DNA from: Tachypleus tridentatus
Lineage: Eukaryota; Arthropoda; Merostomata; Xiphosura; Limulidae
Direction: 5' to 3'
Assembly (NCBI RefSeq): GCF_004210375.1
Contig: NC_134834.1
Span: 93,934,170 to 93,998,169, forward strand
Length of the DNA: 64,000 nucleotides
Shown here: positions 45,677 to 59,700 of the stretch, in pieces
How positions within the stretch are numbered: the stretch's first letter is position 1
Layout of the letters: each line of letters opens with the position of its first letter
Made by a program: the position numbers and the translations under genes
The notes under the pieces: model-generated
Seen by the model: the letters and a program-made list of their open reading frames with translations, nothing else
The model's database searches: none
What the model was told of the DNA's origin: nothing

Positions 45677-48399
45677 TATCTTTTCGAAGTGTCAACCTCC
45701 CATGAGGTAACTTTATTAAATCAGTCTCTTAGAGAGATGTTGATAGGTATATTATCAACATCTTTAAGAACGTTATAAATTTGGATTAAAGCATTTCTAA
45801 TTCTTCTGAGCTCCATAATGAACAAGTCCAAAACTTAAAACATCCTATAGAGTGGTTTCAAAATATTATATTAAAAATTACACCCCTACTCTTTCCAATT
45901 TATTGATATCCGTTTATAATAAGGGAGCTAAACTTACATCAGTAGTGTAAATTGGGCTTCATCAGAATTTCATACAGAGTTAAGAATGGCCTCTCTATTT
46001 CATAAATTAAAAAAAATCCTTTAAACATATCTAAAACTAAACCTTCGGCTGAATGATCCAGTAATCACATCTGTATTAAATTCTTCTGTTCCACAGTGCC
46101 AGTATTTCTCATATGAGAAGTAAGTTTCCAATGTTCACATCCCAAGTATCCAACTTTACAGTTTACGATAATAAAACTTGTTTTTTCATGTTTTGGTTGA
46201 ATTACCAAGTCTCACATTTTAGGTCATTATGAACAAAGACTGAAGTATTGAGATAATTTTTCCTTTGTACTTTAGCATTATAAGCTCATTTAAAAATGTT
46301 ACTTTCCATGAAACTGTTTTGTTTCTTTATATTAATAAATTACCCAAGTTCCAAATATATTTTTGACGGACAATACTAATTACATCTACCAGTTGAAGAA
46401 ATGTCTATTTATCATCTCTTGTAATTTTCTGCCACTAGGATTATTTGGAATCAGATGAAATTCTATATTTCAATGAAAAAAAATCATACTGAATGGAAAA
46501 GCTGGTCTTTTATTTATTGCATACATGTTTTTATTTTATGCTGACTGTTTTAGTTTTGTTTATATTTCCATTTCATGAATTTCAATGTTAAAATACTTGC
46601 TTTGGCTGAAGATTCACCCAATACTCTCCTTTTTTAACCATAAAGTATTGAGTTAAAACTCTCCTAAGCTGATATGATTCAAGAATATATAACTTTCTAT
46701 TTTCATATAATAAAATGTTTTCATTTAGAATGTGACTTCCTCAGCCGATATATAACCTGGTAGTATGAAATCAGTGTTATAACCTCAGCTTACCACAAGG
46801 CCAACAGTGCACACACAGATTCATACTTTCATTTTTATCTTGAGCCAAGAAAATGCATATCAAAGCCACCATGAAATTCCAAGCCTAGAATACACAATGA
46901 TATATAATACTAAACCATACGCTATATAAAGCATGTACACAAAATATTTTATTCACTATATGTTAAACGTTGGTAGCAGTAAAGAACAAAATGATGACTA
47001 GTTGGAGATCACTGTAATGGATAAGAAATCTGAACTGATATGGAAACAGATGATTTGTCATTCTGATTAAAAAATTTTGAAGTGCTGTAGAAACTAATTT
47101 CAGTTACCACTGTATCATATAAAGATTTTTGGAGACACTTAAGAATGGAAGTGTTTAAAGTCTAGCTGGGCTGCGTGAGTTTTCTGTTAGATATGAAATC
47201 TATGACGGGTGGAGGTTGTACATATCACAAACTAATGATAGGCTGCTTTGAACATGAGATTACGAGGCAAATGTTTGCTGATGTTTTCCAGTGTGTGTTG
47301 AAATGTGAATAATAATTTTTACAAGTTTAAGTTTTAACTTTGATGAATAAAACCCCAACAAGAATGCAATATAAGATGCATGTGGACTAGTGTTTACTTA
47401 ATATCATATTCATAAATGTATACCACCAAAAGACAACTTCACTGTAGAATTTTATCTGAAGTACATTTCCAAGTTTATTTTCATTCAATTCAATTTGTTA
47501 GTATTGTTATCATTACATAAATACTAATGTGATTATTTTTTTCTGTATTATATTATCTTTGAAATGTATGTTATACAACTTTAACAAAAGGAATAATGAA
47601 GAAAGATTTGATATTTTACGCAATACTACATAGTTAAATGTTTAAGCTACTAATTTTGCCCCTATAAGTGTAATAAATCTAAAACTTCTTAAATTCATTA
47701 ATACATCTACAAAATCTTATTAATATCGAAATCTTGACAAAATCTAAAGTTCAACTGCAGGCCTGAACTTAAACGTATGGCTAGAGCTTTATTTAATAAA
47801 GTTTGCTGCTGCTTATACATCATTGGGTATATTTAGTTTTGTTTAGGATATTGAGGTATTGCAGATTAACTTTGCAAGTTGGACTGATGTTTAGCAAATG
47901 ACCTTTAATTATAGTAAGTGTGAGGTAATGCATTTCAGCTATTAATTCAATCGTATGTTTACTATAGCTTGGAATTCGCTTAGTAGTGTGAATGTAATAA
48001 AGAAAACAAAGTCTTGGAATGATAGTAGATAAATCACTAAACCATGAAGCAGTTGTTACTAATTGCAAACCTGATATAATTTTAGGGTGTACATTTGTAT
48101 ACGCACTAATTACAAGTCTAAAAAGGTGTCTCAGCACAAATAACTAACTACTTTAGAACTGTAAATAGTTACAAAAGGTGACCTCACCTTCTTACACAGA
48201 TAACTTCTTTGCTATTTTACTCAAATATTCTATCAAAGAGATTTGTAATCTACCAGCACAATGAAAATATTCAACTTGTGAATTTATGCCACTGCATGAT
48301 TACATCATTATGTGGCAGAACATTCTCCCAGTATGAGTGTGACAAGCTTCCATGCATACTGACTCAATCTTCCCATTTTTAACTCAGCACTGAAGGGCA

Positions 48400-51300
48400 T
48401 TGTTGTGTTTTGAGTTTTCTAGGATTTGTAATTTTTCATAAGTTTTCAGTTTTTATGTAATTGAATTTGTTATATTCAACATACTTACAACTTGATGTGA
48501 ATACTTCTAAAGCTGATGTGAGTAAAGAATCTGATGCAATAGAAATTAACCATATTTCTGCTGGAATGTTCAATGAATCACATCATGGCCTTCCATTGTT
48601 TGGTGATGTCCACTTATACTTGGAACTTTCCATTTTCATCCCTTCTGATAACTTTCCCATTTATTTGCCTGAAACTGAAGAGACTCACTTTGAGCACCAG
48701 TCTCCACCTACAAGTTTACATTGCGAACTCTTCCTTCTTTGGTCCCAGCTGGTTTCCTTTCACATTCCTCATGATATTTGCAAACCTTCAACGTCTTGAG
48801 AGAGGGTTCATAGGTCACTCTATGGATTTTTTCTCTTACTTTTCTATTTCTTTAAAATCAGGGACTGGTGTCTGATGACTTACCTCTCTTCTCTCCATCA
48901 CTTCTTAGTCGTAACACATTATTGGATGGTGAGTTTTTTTTTATCTCCATTTGTGATTTCAGCCTTGCCTGTGGATGATCAAGGTTTATGTTCTAGATAC
49001 CTTTCTCCACATCCTAATTCTCCTGTCCATGATTCTTCTTCAACCCTGACCACATTTCTCTTTCACCTGGTAATTCTCTTTCACTAGTCTTAGCTGTGTC
49101 CAACCTTTCTCCTTTTGATTACTAAATTTTTGTTTTCTAGTTGCTATGTTTTGCACCTTGCATTTACTTTATGTACTGAAAGTACCTCTGCTACTACATC
49201 CAGTGTTCTTTTACCTCCTCCTAAACTGGGCTTTCACCTAATTATGGATTCTCCTCTCTCACTCTGGATATGTATCATCTCTGAATGATGGTATAACTTC
49301 TGGCTTTTAGTTCCTGAGAGGGTATTCTCTGCTTACCACACCTTTGACTTAATTACTATCTAAGAGGCATCCCTATAATTCTTTCCCCCTCTTAAATCAG
49401 CTGTCAAAGTAGCACATACACTAGGTTTCCTTAGTTCCTGATTTCGAGTGAGTTTCATAACTAGTCATGTTCCAGGCTGATTGAACATTATCACAGGTTG
49501 TCTTTCCTCCATTCATATGTTCCCTGTTGATCTATTCTTAGCTTACTACTATAAATGCTTTTGCCACATCCATAAAAATCATTCTTCTTTTCTGGTGTTC
49601 TCCAACTCATCCTGCCAGGTTTGGTGTCATCTTTTTCTGTCCTTCTCTCCACCACCACCTCCCTTGAATCCTTACTCTGAGTTGGAACACCCTTTGCAGG
49701 ATTCTGTTGGTTGCCCCTCACTGTTAATCCCAACATCCTTGGTTTTCATAAAATCATTTCTCTTATTCACTCTTCTCTTCCCTACACATCATATCTTCTG
49801 GTTCAATCTTGCATGTTATTCTTTCACTGAGGAGTGACATACCTTCCTCTTCACATGTGTAGGATTCATCTGGTACAATGCTTTTCAAGCCATATTATCA
49901 TATTGTATATTTTTCTGTTGTCCCAGTCTACTGACCCTTCTTCCTCTTCTGGATGCCATAGTACATATATTTATTGCAGTTGTTCTCCCTTTAACCATTT
50001 CCTCTCTGACCACTCTACTTTATAACATACTCCCCCATTTCATGTGTTTTAGTTTTGCTTGCCTCTTCCATTATGGACTTTTGGGTGGTATTTTTACCAC
50101 CTTCCACCTATCCAGATGCCAAAGAAGAATTTCTTCCCTAATGTTTTTTACTTTCTTTATCCACAGATCTCACTATGATTTTATTTTCCCAATTTAAATC
50201 TTACTGTAGCTCTCCATGCTTTATCCAGGACTCCTTCAATCTTCTAACAGCTTGATTGATATATCATTTCTCTCTAGATACACATATCCTTCCCATTCTT
50301 GTCTGTGGTTACTGTTATTCAGATGTTTATGCCATGATTTTGTTCAAATTATCTTAAAACCATCCTTAGCTTTTCCTTTTTTCCTGGTCAGTTCTTTCTT
50401 CTTTAGCTTTTTCTAGCATGGTTCAATAGATTCACATTTGTCCTGTATTCCTTCTTACTAACAGCTTCTTTATGCCTGTTCATTATCCTACAGATTCCTG
50501 TATTTTGCCCAGGTCATACATTGTTTGTCATATTCTTCCTTCTTTTGGTGTTCTAATCACTGTTCTCTTCATTCCTTTGGTCCCCACTTATACCTGGGCT
50601 CTCTTTCATTCCACCTGATCAACCCTTTGGTCTGTACCACTTTGGAGATGATTTAATGTAAGCTCTTTAATATTTTATCATCAGAATTGTCATCTTCCAC
50701 ATTCTGTAGCTACTCTTTTACTGACTTTTGATGCTCTTATCTAGGATTGCATGTGGACTACCACTCATTTCTTTGTTTCCTAGTATCTGATCCACCTAGC
50801 TGTATCATCTTCAAAGGGATTTAGGCTTCTGTCTATGGCTATTTTTTTAATCCATTTTCCACCTGTGAGCAGGTTGGTGTACAAAATTGATTTTACCTGG
50901 CAATCAATATTGGATCCTACTTACCAGAAATCCACATTGAGGCAGGATAATGGAAATCACTCATACCATTCTTTTTGGCTCTACAAGTGCTTACTCTTAG
51001 ATCATTAGATCATTTAAGGTTTCCTCATGATATCTTTGCATGCACACACACACAGTTGCTGACTTTTAAAAATAGGGTTTTGCAATCACCTGTTGCAGTG
51101 TTTCTAGTAAAAGACATTTCTTGACTGAAGGACCAGTGGGGATCCAGGCACATTCTCCATGAGTGGGTTGTGGGAGTTTACCATCTAAATAACTGGGATG
51201 GTAAACCATGAAGAATCCTAACTGATAGAGACCTAACTGCTAAGTTAGAATGAAGGACCTTCTATTAGAGAGAATTGGAGCTGGGATGACACTAGAGTGT

Positions 51301-51480
51301 AGTCCAGGTTTCCAATTGAGTCTGATGGTAGAGGAGTTGAGCACACAAAATATTGTCTGAACAAGACTCAACCTTATTACACACATGGCTAATTAAGTTA
51401 TTTGATGGACATGTTCTGCTCATCATTGTAACACTGCTATAGCTTTTTTGCCTCTTTCATCTTGTACACAGATGAAGAGT
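48400..51480 (+). other. C/T-rich degenerate stretch with many overlapping open frames, probably old retroelement DNA
   Basis: The + strand is unusually rich in CT dinucleotides, like the DIRS relic at 56.3-58.3 kb, which gives many stop-poor frames with Ser/Phe/Leu bias. The longest are 48461-48799 (PIYLPETEETHFEHQSPPTS) and 49481-49837. SPFNHFLSDHSTL near 49.98 kb resembles the SDH box of a LINE endonuclease, but nothing around it confirms that. I do not call a gene here. Confidence 0.35.
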
Positions 51481-51488
51481 ATACTTAG

Positions 51489-51779
51489 ATGAGACCAGAT
51501 GTTGCATCCAACAGGTGTGGCCTTATAGAACACCTGCCATTGGATGATGGACCTCATAGGTTTCCTCTTGTCTCCTTCTTAAGGAAGATAGATAAGTTTT
51601 GCACTAGTCTCTTCTCAATCTTAACATGGAATTATAGTTATCTGTATGTGGTTTTGCTACATCGTGGTATCTTTCATATGACATTGGATGGGAGTTTTCA
51701 CAAGATTAATGGCTTGTTAATCTCTTTGGAAAAGGAAAGAAACTCTTTGTGTGTAAAGGTGAGTATTTGTTGGAGATGA
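51489..51779 (+). CDS. Unassigned open frame upstream of eIF2-alpha
   Basis: 96 codons (MRPDVASNRCGLIEHLPLDD at the start). TGTAAAG/GTGAGT at about 51760 is a good donor, so this could include an unrecognised exon, possibly an upstream non-coding eIF2-alpha exon. No family match is recognised and no reading is required. Low confidence. Confidence 0.18.
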   Translation: MRPDVASNRCGLIEHLPLDDGPHRFPLVSFLRKIDKFCTSLFSILTWNYSYLYVVLLHRGIFHMTLDGSFHKINGLLISLEKERNSLCVKVSICWR

Positions 51780-53547
51780 ATTTTCAAATAAGGAAATGTT
51801 AATATTTTGTCCTATTTGAGAAAATAAGATATTAACTTACTGGAAGGGATTCATAGGAGTGCTACCAGGGCTGCAAGGGATATATTAATGGAATATATTA
51901 ATATTTTATTTACAAAGTTACTTGAGGGATGGATAGGATAAACGTCTCTTATTTCCTTGCACGATATTCTGAAGATAATAGGACAAGAGAACGGAAGTTT
52001 AAGATGTGGAAAAGATAAGCAAGGTTTCTGTTAAGTTGGTTTTATTTTTCCAACAAGGTTATTGCTTTATGGACTAAGTTACTGTTGGCAACAGGTGAAG
52101 CTGCCACTCTAGACAAGTTCAAAAGTGATAGCAATGATTTCCTGAAAAATAAAGGGTGGATTTAAATCTCTACATTTCTCAAGAGTGGATCTTTAAGGAA
52201 AAACTGAAATATCAAGTTGACCCTTGTTTTCTGTATATTATGTCCATTAATCCAGGCTTTTTTACAAGTACACATTAATATTAACCATAGCAAAACAGAG
52301 ATGATTAGATGGTATATTTGTCTACAAGCAGTTATTGACATTCCTACACATTTGAATTGTAAGTCATGGAATGCGACTAATTTTACATAACTTATAGAGT
52401 AGTTTTGTAATGTGTTTTAACAGTGCGCTTAAAAATATCTTATTATTTCAGGTAAAGTCGACTATTGTAACTCTGTAATTATTTCTGTTGTTAATTTGTG
52501 TTAACAACTTTATGCCCATTTATCAAGACCAGTAAGATAATGAAGTATATTGTTGAAGATTGCTAGTTACTTTGTGTTAAAACTTTATTCTACAAGTAAG
52601 TTCTCTATACATTAAAAAAAGTTGTGAATTGTCTTTGTGTAAATACTGGCAGTAGTGTGTTAATATGTGTGATGTTATGATCACACTGTCTTGCTATCAT
52701 AGGATGCCAAGTGGGTCTGAGTAAGTATTTTATTCTTATAATGTTAGTCCTTTTGGTAAAATAATAAACAGTGAAATTAGCATTTAATTGTAATATAGTT
52801 ACATTGGTCTTAAATAAAGTTGCTTTAGCTTTATGCTTATGAGTTTCAGGCTTTTCATATTGACATGAAGTTACATTTTTATGTATTTTGTTTTCTCTTT
52901 TGTGGTTAGATTTCTATTGTGAATATGGACTTGCTGATTTCTGTCTTGTTTAGTTTTACTAGTTTTGGTTACTTCATTTATTTCATATTTGGTTTCAGAA
53001 AGCATGTTTTGACATCTGAGGTTCTTTAAGTATAATGTTTGTAATTGTGACATTTGAATTATTACTGTTGGTACATATAGCTTTTAAATGTTTACACATA
53101 ATGGTTTCATAGTACTAATAATCTTTTAATTATAAACATAAACAATAAAAAACAATAGCTGCTTGAAAGATTAGTTGTTGTTTTTTTTGTCTGTTGTCTT
53201 TTTACAATCAATGTATATATCTACTGATAATATTATTTTAGAATAGTGTGCTTCAAGTTGCCTACTTTGGTAACATAAGGTAGAAATTAAGATTTATAAA
53301 AAAGGTCAAACTTTCTTATAGCTTGAAAGTGAGTTCAACAGATTTTTCTCCAAATAAGTAGTATTCCGTTTGATGATTTAGTCAACTGCCTTATTCATTC
53401 TGACTTCCTTTACATAAATTGTTCTTCTGTATTGAAGATCAAAACTAATACTGATACTTTTTCTGTGATTAAAATATGATAACATTTTAAATCAAAGTTG
53501 TTTAAATAAAGAAAGTTTTCCATGGGTGTTTGCTATGTTCTTTTCAG
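51780..53547. other. Upstream region of the eIF2-alpha coding start
   Basis: AT-rich; it should be intron and possibly a 5' UTR exon of eIF2-alpha, since an acceptor lies directly before the ATG. Good donors occur (for example TCTGAGTAAGT near 52715), but no exon can be fixed. Confidence 0.5.
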
Positions 53548-53788
53548 GTCATGCCTCTGTCATGTCGGTTCTACAGTCAACAGTATCCAGAAGTGGAAGA
53601 TGTTGTCATGGTTAATGTTCGATCAATTGCTGAAATGGGTGCTTATGTACATTTGTTAGAATATAACAATATTGAAGGGATGATTCTTTTGTCAGAGCTG
53701 TCACGCCGACGTATTCGATCCATCAACAAACTTATTAGAGTTGGTCGAAGTGAATGTGTGGTGGTCATCAGAGTTGATGAGGATAAAG
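53548..53788 (+). CDS. EIF2S1: eIF2-alpha first coding exon (S1 domain and phospho-serine loop)
   Basis: The acceptor TTTTCAG ends at 53547, only three bases before the ATG at 53551, so the 5' UTR is almost wholly in one or more unseen upstream exons. The exon codes residues 1-79 plus the first base of Gly80. The donor is AAAG/GTAATG at 53788/53789. The open frame extends upstream through the acceptor without a stop (LCSFQV), but that is intron sequence. The Ser51 codon TCA is at 53701-53703, followed by three arginines and ISI-type residues, as required for recognition by eIF2-alpha kinases. Confidence 0.96.
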
Positions 53789-56700
53789 GTAATGCTGTTA
53801 CAACACCAAGCATTTTAGTGTAATTTATCATTTTACAAAGTAGCCTGTTCTGCATTTAGTTTTTATTGCTTTGGTTAACACTATTCTTGAACTCTCTTTT
53901 CAAATTCGAGAACCTATTAATTTACTACCTTGAGGCAACCCTGCTGTAATAGAATACATTTATTACACATCCAAAATGATTATATTGTAAGAACTACTTT
54001 CCTAAGAGGAATATTTTATCAGAGGCACATTGAGTTGTAAGTTCTACCCAGAACTATTTGGACATGATACAGTGTGTTCCAAAACTATGTTATAGTATGC
54101 ACCTAAATTAGCTTTAATGTAACTTGGCATTGTTTTTTTTTCTTTTTTATTCGGTATTTCAAAAATACAAGATTAGTGACAATAATAAAACCAGGATTGT
54201 TGTTTACTGTGCTGTGCAAAAATGGCAGTTGTGGCCCAGCACGGCTAGATGGTTAGGGCACTTATAATCTAAAATCGAGGTTTCAAATTCCCATCACACC
54301 AAACATGCTTGCCTTTTCAGCCATGGAAGCAGTATAATGTGATGGTCAATCCCACTATTCATTAGTAAATAAGTAGCCCAAAAGTTGGCAGTGATGACAA
54401 GCTGCCTTCCCTGTAGTCTTTCACTGCTAAGTTAGGGAAGGCTAGCACAGACAGCCTTTGTGTAACTTTGCACAAAATTCAGAAAAACAAATAAACAAAC
54501 AACAATGGAAGTAATATTTTACTCAAAAGATAATTCTAAAAAGAGGGTAGATGTCCAATTCCACACAATTGTCCTAAAATGTTAAAAAACTGATTTGTTA
54601 CATCATGGAAACTACCTCTGTAAAACAAGATTCTTATTCAAACAGATATCTGTGGAAACAGAAATGAAGTTTGCTCAGAATACAAAAGATTAGGATGAGA
54701 AACATTTTGAGGCAAGGAGTGAAAAAGATGCTGCTCAAGATTTTGATTTGCAGATTTTTCACAAACTGGAAAATAAGGAAACAAAATCACTTAAGTCTGT
54801 AACTTCAAATGTCAACTTGCTGCTGAGGATGATTGATAATCAATCTTTGCAGTTCATCTTTTTTGCGTGGCTTCTGGCCAGTTCAATAACTAAATGAAAC
54901 ATGGATACAAAACATCCTCTGGACAGACAGTGTGCATTGTCACCTTAGGGGGGTATTTTCAATTCAAGAAGTACTATAACTTGTGTTCATAAACATCCAC
55001 ACACACAGTTTACCAGAAGCTGACTCATGATCAATGTATTACTGCTTATTATGGCTTCACCATCATTCTTCTCACAAGTCCTTATTTCTTTCTGGTTATT
55101 AAATGTTGAATGAAACTGGTTGTTCCCATGCTATTTTTGCAAATGAATTCCATTATGAAAAATGTTTGAAGTCTGCAACAAGGCAACAAAAACATTATTT
55201 CCAAATGAGATGAGAATCCTCTCATACCTATCATCCTGATGAAAAGCGTGTAACAATCACTTTTATTTGAGATGCATAAACTATTCATAGAGATTTAAAA
55301 TCTCTAATATCCTAAAGGTGGCTTGTTGTCTTCTTTAAAATTAAAAATAAATATAAGTACAAGGCTTATAGATTTCAATGTCATAAATGTCATCAAACAA
55401 TAAATATATTTTGAGCCATCTTAGTTTTTTTATATATCTTAATAATGTGGTTATATTATGTACTGAATTCTGCTAAAATACATCAGAAAGTCTTTCATTG
55501 AAGTCCATAAGTATTTAAATGATATATGTCAATGAATATTTCATTGTTAATTAGTTTTGTATGATGAAACAAATTCATTTGATTCTTCATCAGGATGACC
55601 CTTTCAAACTATCTTTCGTAGTTTCAATTAATGTGAAGTTCTTCACCTGTACTTGCCTCATGTTGAAATTTATTCATACTGATATCATATGTCAACTTGT
55701 TCAATTAACTCATTGGAGATATTTTCTTATTTCATGCCTTACACCAATGTATGATGTTTTTTATATATATAATGCTTTCTTATAATATAAATCAACTAGA
55801 AGCTGTAGTTACTTTGACTAATCAGACTTTACAAGATTTGGTTTAGAGATGTTAAAATGTGTTTTTGTAATGCATGAAACCAACCCAATGAACAGAAATA
55901 TTGGTACGTTTGGATCTCGAACACCTTAGTAGTGCAGAGTTTTGTTTGCTTTTAAATGCAATGTAATACCAATTAAAATAATAATAACACTTGTCAGTAG
56001 CTATTACAATGAAACTGTCTTGTAGTGAAGTGTTATTGTTTAATAAATGAGGCCTTTTACATTAATTTTAGGTTATATTGACTTGTCTAAGAGACGAGTT
56101 TCACCAGAAGACATCATGAAATGTGAAGAAAAGTATGCAAAGGCTAAAGCTGTAAGTAATTTTACAAAACATAAAATTGATCTATTTATTACATAAATAA
56201 CATTAATTTGAAACTTTAAGTTTTTCACTTAAGAAACAAAACAGAAACTTGACAATGTGTATAGTGAGAAAAAGTGATATTCCGATATGGTATTTACCTC
56301 TTCACATGAGATTAGCTGTTCTTATTCAGTGCTGCTCTCTATATGCAAATATTTTTTTTCATGCATGCCATATGCTTTCTGCTCTGCAGTCTATTGGAAT
56401 AGAACAATTGCAACATGTTTCTCATGTAAATCTTCATGCATTACTTTACCACCAACAGGAAGGCAACATATTCACATTATGCGTGTGACTCCCTCCATAT
56501 GCTTCTACCAGACTATTATTTTTGTTTGGCAGCACTTGTGTTTGGATATGTTCATTTGTGTGTTTTACATTTGTCTGTGATATACTTGCAAAGTGGCTTT
56601 TATTTGCCACCTTGTCTGGGTTTACATTTGTTCATGGACACATCCCTTCAGTGATGGGCTGCATGGGTCACTCACTACGAGGCTTTGTGTTTTTGGATTG

Positions 56701-59700
56701 GTGATAAGATGTCTTTGCATATCAGTGTCCTGGAACTTCTCACCATTTGTTAGTCTTTGAATTGCTTCCTTCCCCTTGCCAGACATTGTTTGGTGATGAT
56801 TGATTCTCACTTCTTTAGTAGTGGCACATATTCATCACCAAGGGTCCAGATCTCTTTATTTTCAAATATTGGATCTCCTATGTTGATCACACATGCACCA
56901 CATTAATCTCATTATTTGTCATGGTTTGGGTGCTTTCAATCTTGTAGTGGATTGTTTTTCCTGTTTTGACAAACTTTCTTCAACAGAGTGGTATTTAGAT
57001 CCACTTTATATTTCAATGGCTCTGCAGTCTGTGGGGTTTTCCTTATGTAGATGCATTTGCCACAGCTCTCAATTACACATTACCCCTATTTTGGTCTCTA
57101 ATTCCTCCCCATCAGGCTCTGGCTGTTAATGCCTTTAGTCAGGATCTCTCTGACAAGGTCTTTATATTCATCCTTTTATGCGATTATTTCATTGGGTGAC
57201 CTCTCTCATCCAGATACCCCATGTCTGGTCTTCTGATCAATCCTCATTGGTTAGTGTACTTTGGTTTACACAGTTACACCAGCTGCAACATTTTTCTCTC
57301 ATATTTCATCTTCATGCTTGGCTTTTATCTAGTTCTTGAATAGTAGATTTAGGTTTTTCCCATTGAGTAGTTTTTTTGTGTGGCTTGTTCCATATGCCCT
57401 TTTTCAGTGGAAATGTATCAACATGAATAGAAGGTGTTCCTCAGGGTCTGCAAGTTAGGTATTATTTATGGACTGACCTACTGTGGCTTATGTGGCTGAG
57501 ATTTTCAGATGTTTTTTGGTCAGAGAGTCTTTGGTCTTCTTGTTCTTAGGTTATTGTATTTTCTTATATCATATCTTTCATGTTTGAAGATAATGTCAAG
57601 TTTTTGCTTCCTCTGTCCTTACCATGTTACTACATTTTTTCTTGATTTGTTGTACCCCAGATGGCCTCATCTTCTGGACTTGGATATTAATGTAGTCCAC
57701 AATTCCCTCACTTAACCTCCATTTTAACCTCTTTCCTCATGTTCCATCTTTTTCTTAAGATATATTTCCTTTTCCTCTTAGTCTGTAGAAGTTAAAGATC
57801 TGATGTGTTTGCCATTGATGTTTCACTTATGCTTTATCACCTTACCTATCTTCTCCTTCATCTGGATCATTCTTTCCTCCCTAAAACATTGGCAGCAAGG
57901 GAGGGTAACTTTTCTTTTTCCTCTGTTTCCTTTTCTTCCGTTTCTCACCTCTACCCTTGTCCTGTTCTGGACACACTTTTATGTCTGGTATGCACCCTTC
58001 ATTACTATATTGCCAGCATGGCTTCCTTCGTTGGTACCCATTCACAACTCTCTACCCCTTTATTGTCTTCCCTGTGCATGCTCTTTTCACTTTTACCTTC
58101 ACTAGCCGAGTTCATATTTTGATGCCATTGTCGTATTCTTCCTTGTCTTCTTCCCATTGGAATTTGTGGTTAGGATCACTATCACTGTGGTTAGGATCAT
58201 CTATCCTGAAACAATTTTCTCCCATTTGGTTGTGCTTCTCTTTTTCTGTTCCTTTTTTTCTCTTTTCTACCACACATTTTACAGATGGGTGAAGAGTATA
58301 CTTGGCTTAGAAGTAGTATGGTTCCCAAATCAGATCTGACTCCCTCATTTCCAGAAGTGTCCTTTGGTGGATGATTTTAGGGGTCACTTCTGACATTCCC
58401 TTGTATTCCTATTCATTGTGAAATTCTAGCTAGTCTTGTTAGTGGATGTAAGTACTGCATTGAAAGATATAATTTTCCTATATTGAAAATATATTTCCAT
58501 TAGGTACTTACCTCCTATTGCACTACTTCCCACTTTCCTCAGGTGCTTATGTTTTTTGCTAAACTTTGAAATGATAGTGCAGTAGAGGGATTAAGAGGGT
58601 GTCACGTGCATAAGGTGAATATCATGTTCCTCTTGGTGGAGAATTTACACACAATAGCTTTCATGAGAGACATGTTGAAATAATTCAATTCCAGTAGTAG
58701 GAAGTGGAAGGTTTGGGCTATGCTAACCAGGAGATTAAGCAGTTAGTAAATAACATTATTGTCCACCTCTAGTAAGGATGCACTGAATGATTTAATGTGA
58801 AGATAATTCACAAGAGAAATTATTTATTGTTGGTATTTATTTTCACTTGTCAGGTATGTCATATTTGTTTTCCTGTGGTAGGTATGGTTAGTGATGTATA
58901 TCTGAGGTAATCTGTTCTGTTTGTTTAGCTGTTTTAACAATAAAATATTATTAGATAAAATTAAAACCACAATGTGTTATATTGAGTTAGAACATTTTGT
59001 TTGTTTTTTTAATCACTAAGTTGACAGAAACACAGTTTAGAGAAGACATTTTATCTTAAGATTGTGTAGATATGAAAATAGAGAATGAAGTTTTGGAATA
59101 TTGCAGTTTTAAACATGCCTGTTTAACCTATTCATTGTAGCTAGGATATATATCTTTTGGTTTAATGGGAAATATACATCTCAGGTACAGTGAAAGAGTT
59201 AAGTAAGATTGGATTATAAATTGTAAAGCAGAACACCTTAGTGAGTAGGCAACTAGAAGGAATTTTGGTCTTACATAACTTGTTAATTTTGAAGGAAGTT
59301 AATTATCATTAAGGATATGAAACGAAATTTAAAAATAATTTGGGTTCAATCTTGCTGTGAAAAATGTTATTGCATTTATTTAGAGGGAACAAGTAGACTT
59401 ACACCTAATTGGTACTATTTTGATAAAACCCAATGAAATAGTTTATTAAAGGGAAGGAGCAACTGTACCAATGTTAGTGCATCTGAAGAATAGTTTGGTT
59501 AGAAAAGACTTCTCTAAGATGTGTAAGATTGGCTAGAATCTTTCTTTATTATGGTTATGAAGAACTGGAAAACATCAGTTTTGTTATAAAAGACTTGTCC
59601 AAAATCTTTTAGTAATTCTTTTTGTTTTCTTAAATGACCTCCATGCATAATTGGTTTAAAAACTGCTTTTATTTTATGTTTTTGTTTAAGGTTTGGCTTT

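Larger units (their letters stand above)
43340..48399. other. Repeat-poor AT-rich DNA
   Basis: No S1 SINE in 5 kb. Contains the two unassigned frames at 44.05 and 44.58 kb and the 27-bp triplicate. No recognised gene. Confidence 0.5.

Noticed and set aside
53643-53855. 70-codon minus ORF
   Set aside because: Shadow of the eIF2-alpha exon.
56249-56704. Four overlapping + ORFs as host exons
   Set aside because: They are fragments of the DIRS relic within an intron; the eIF2-alpha frame skips them.
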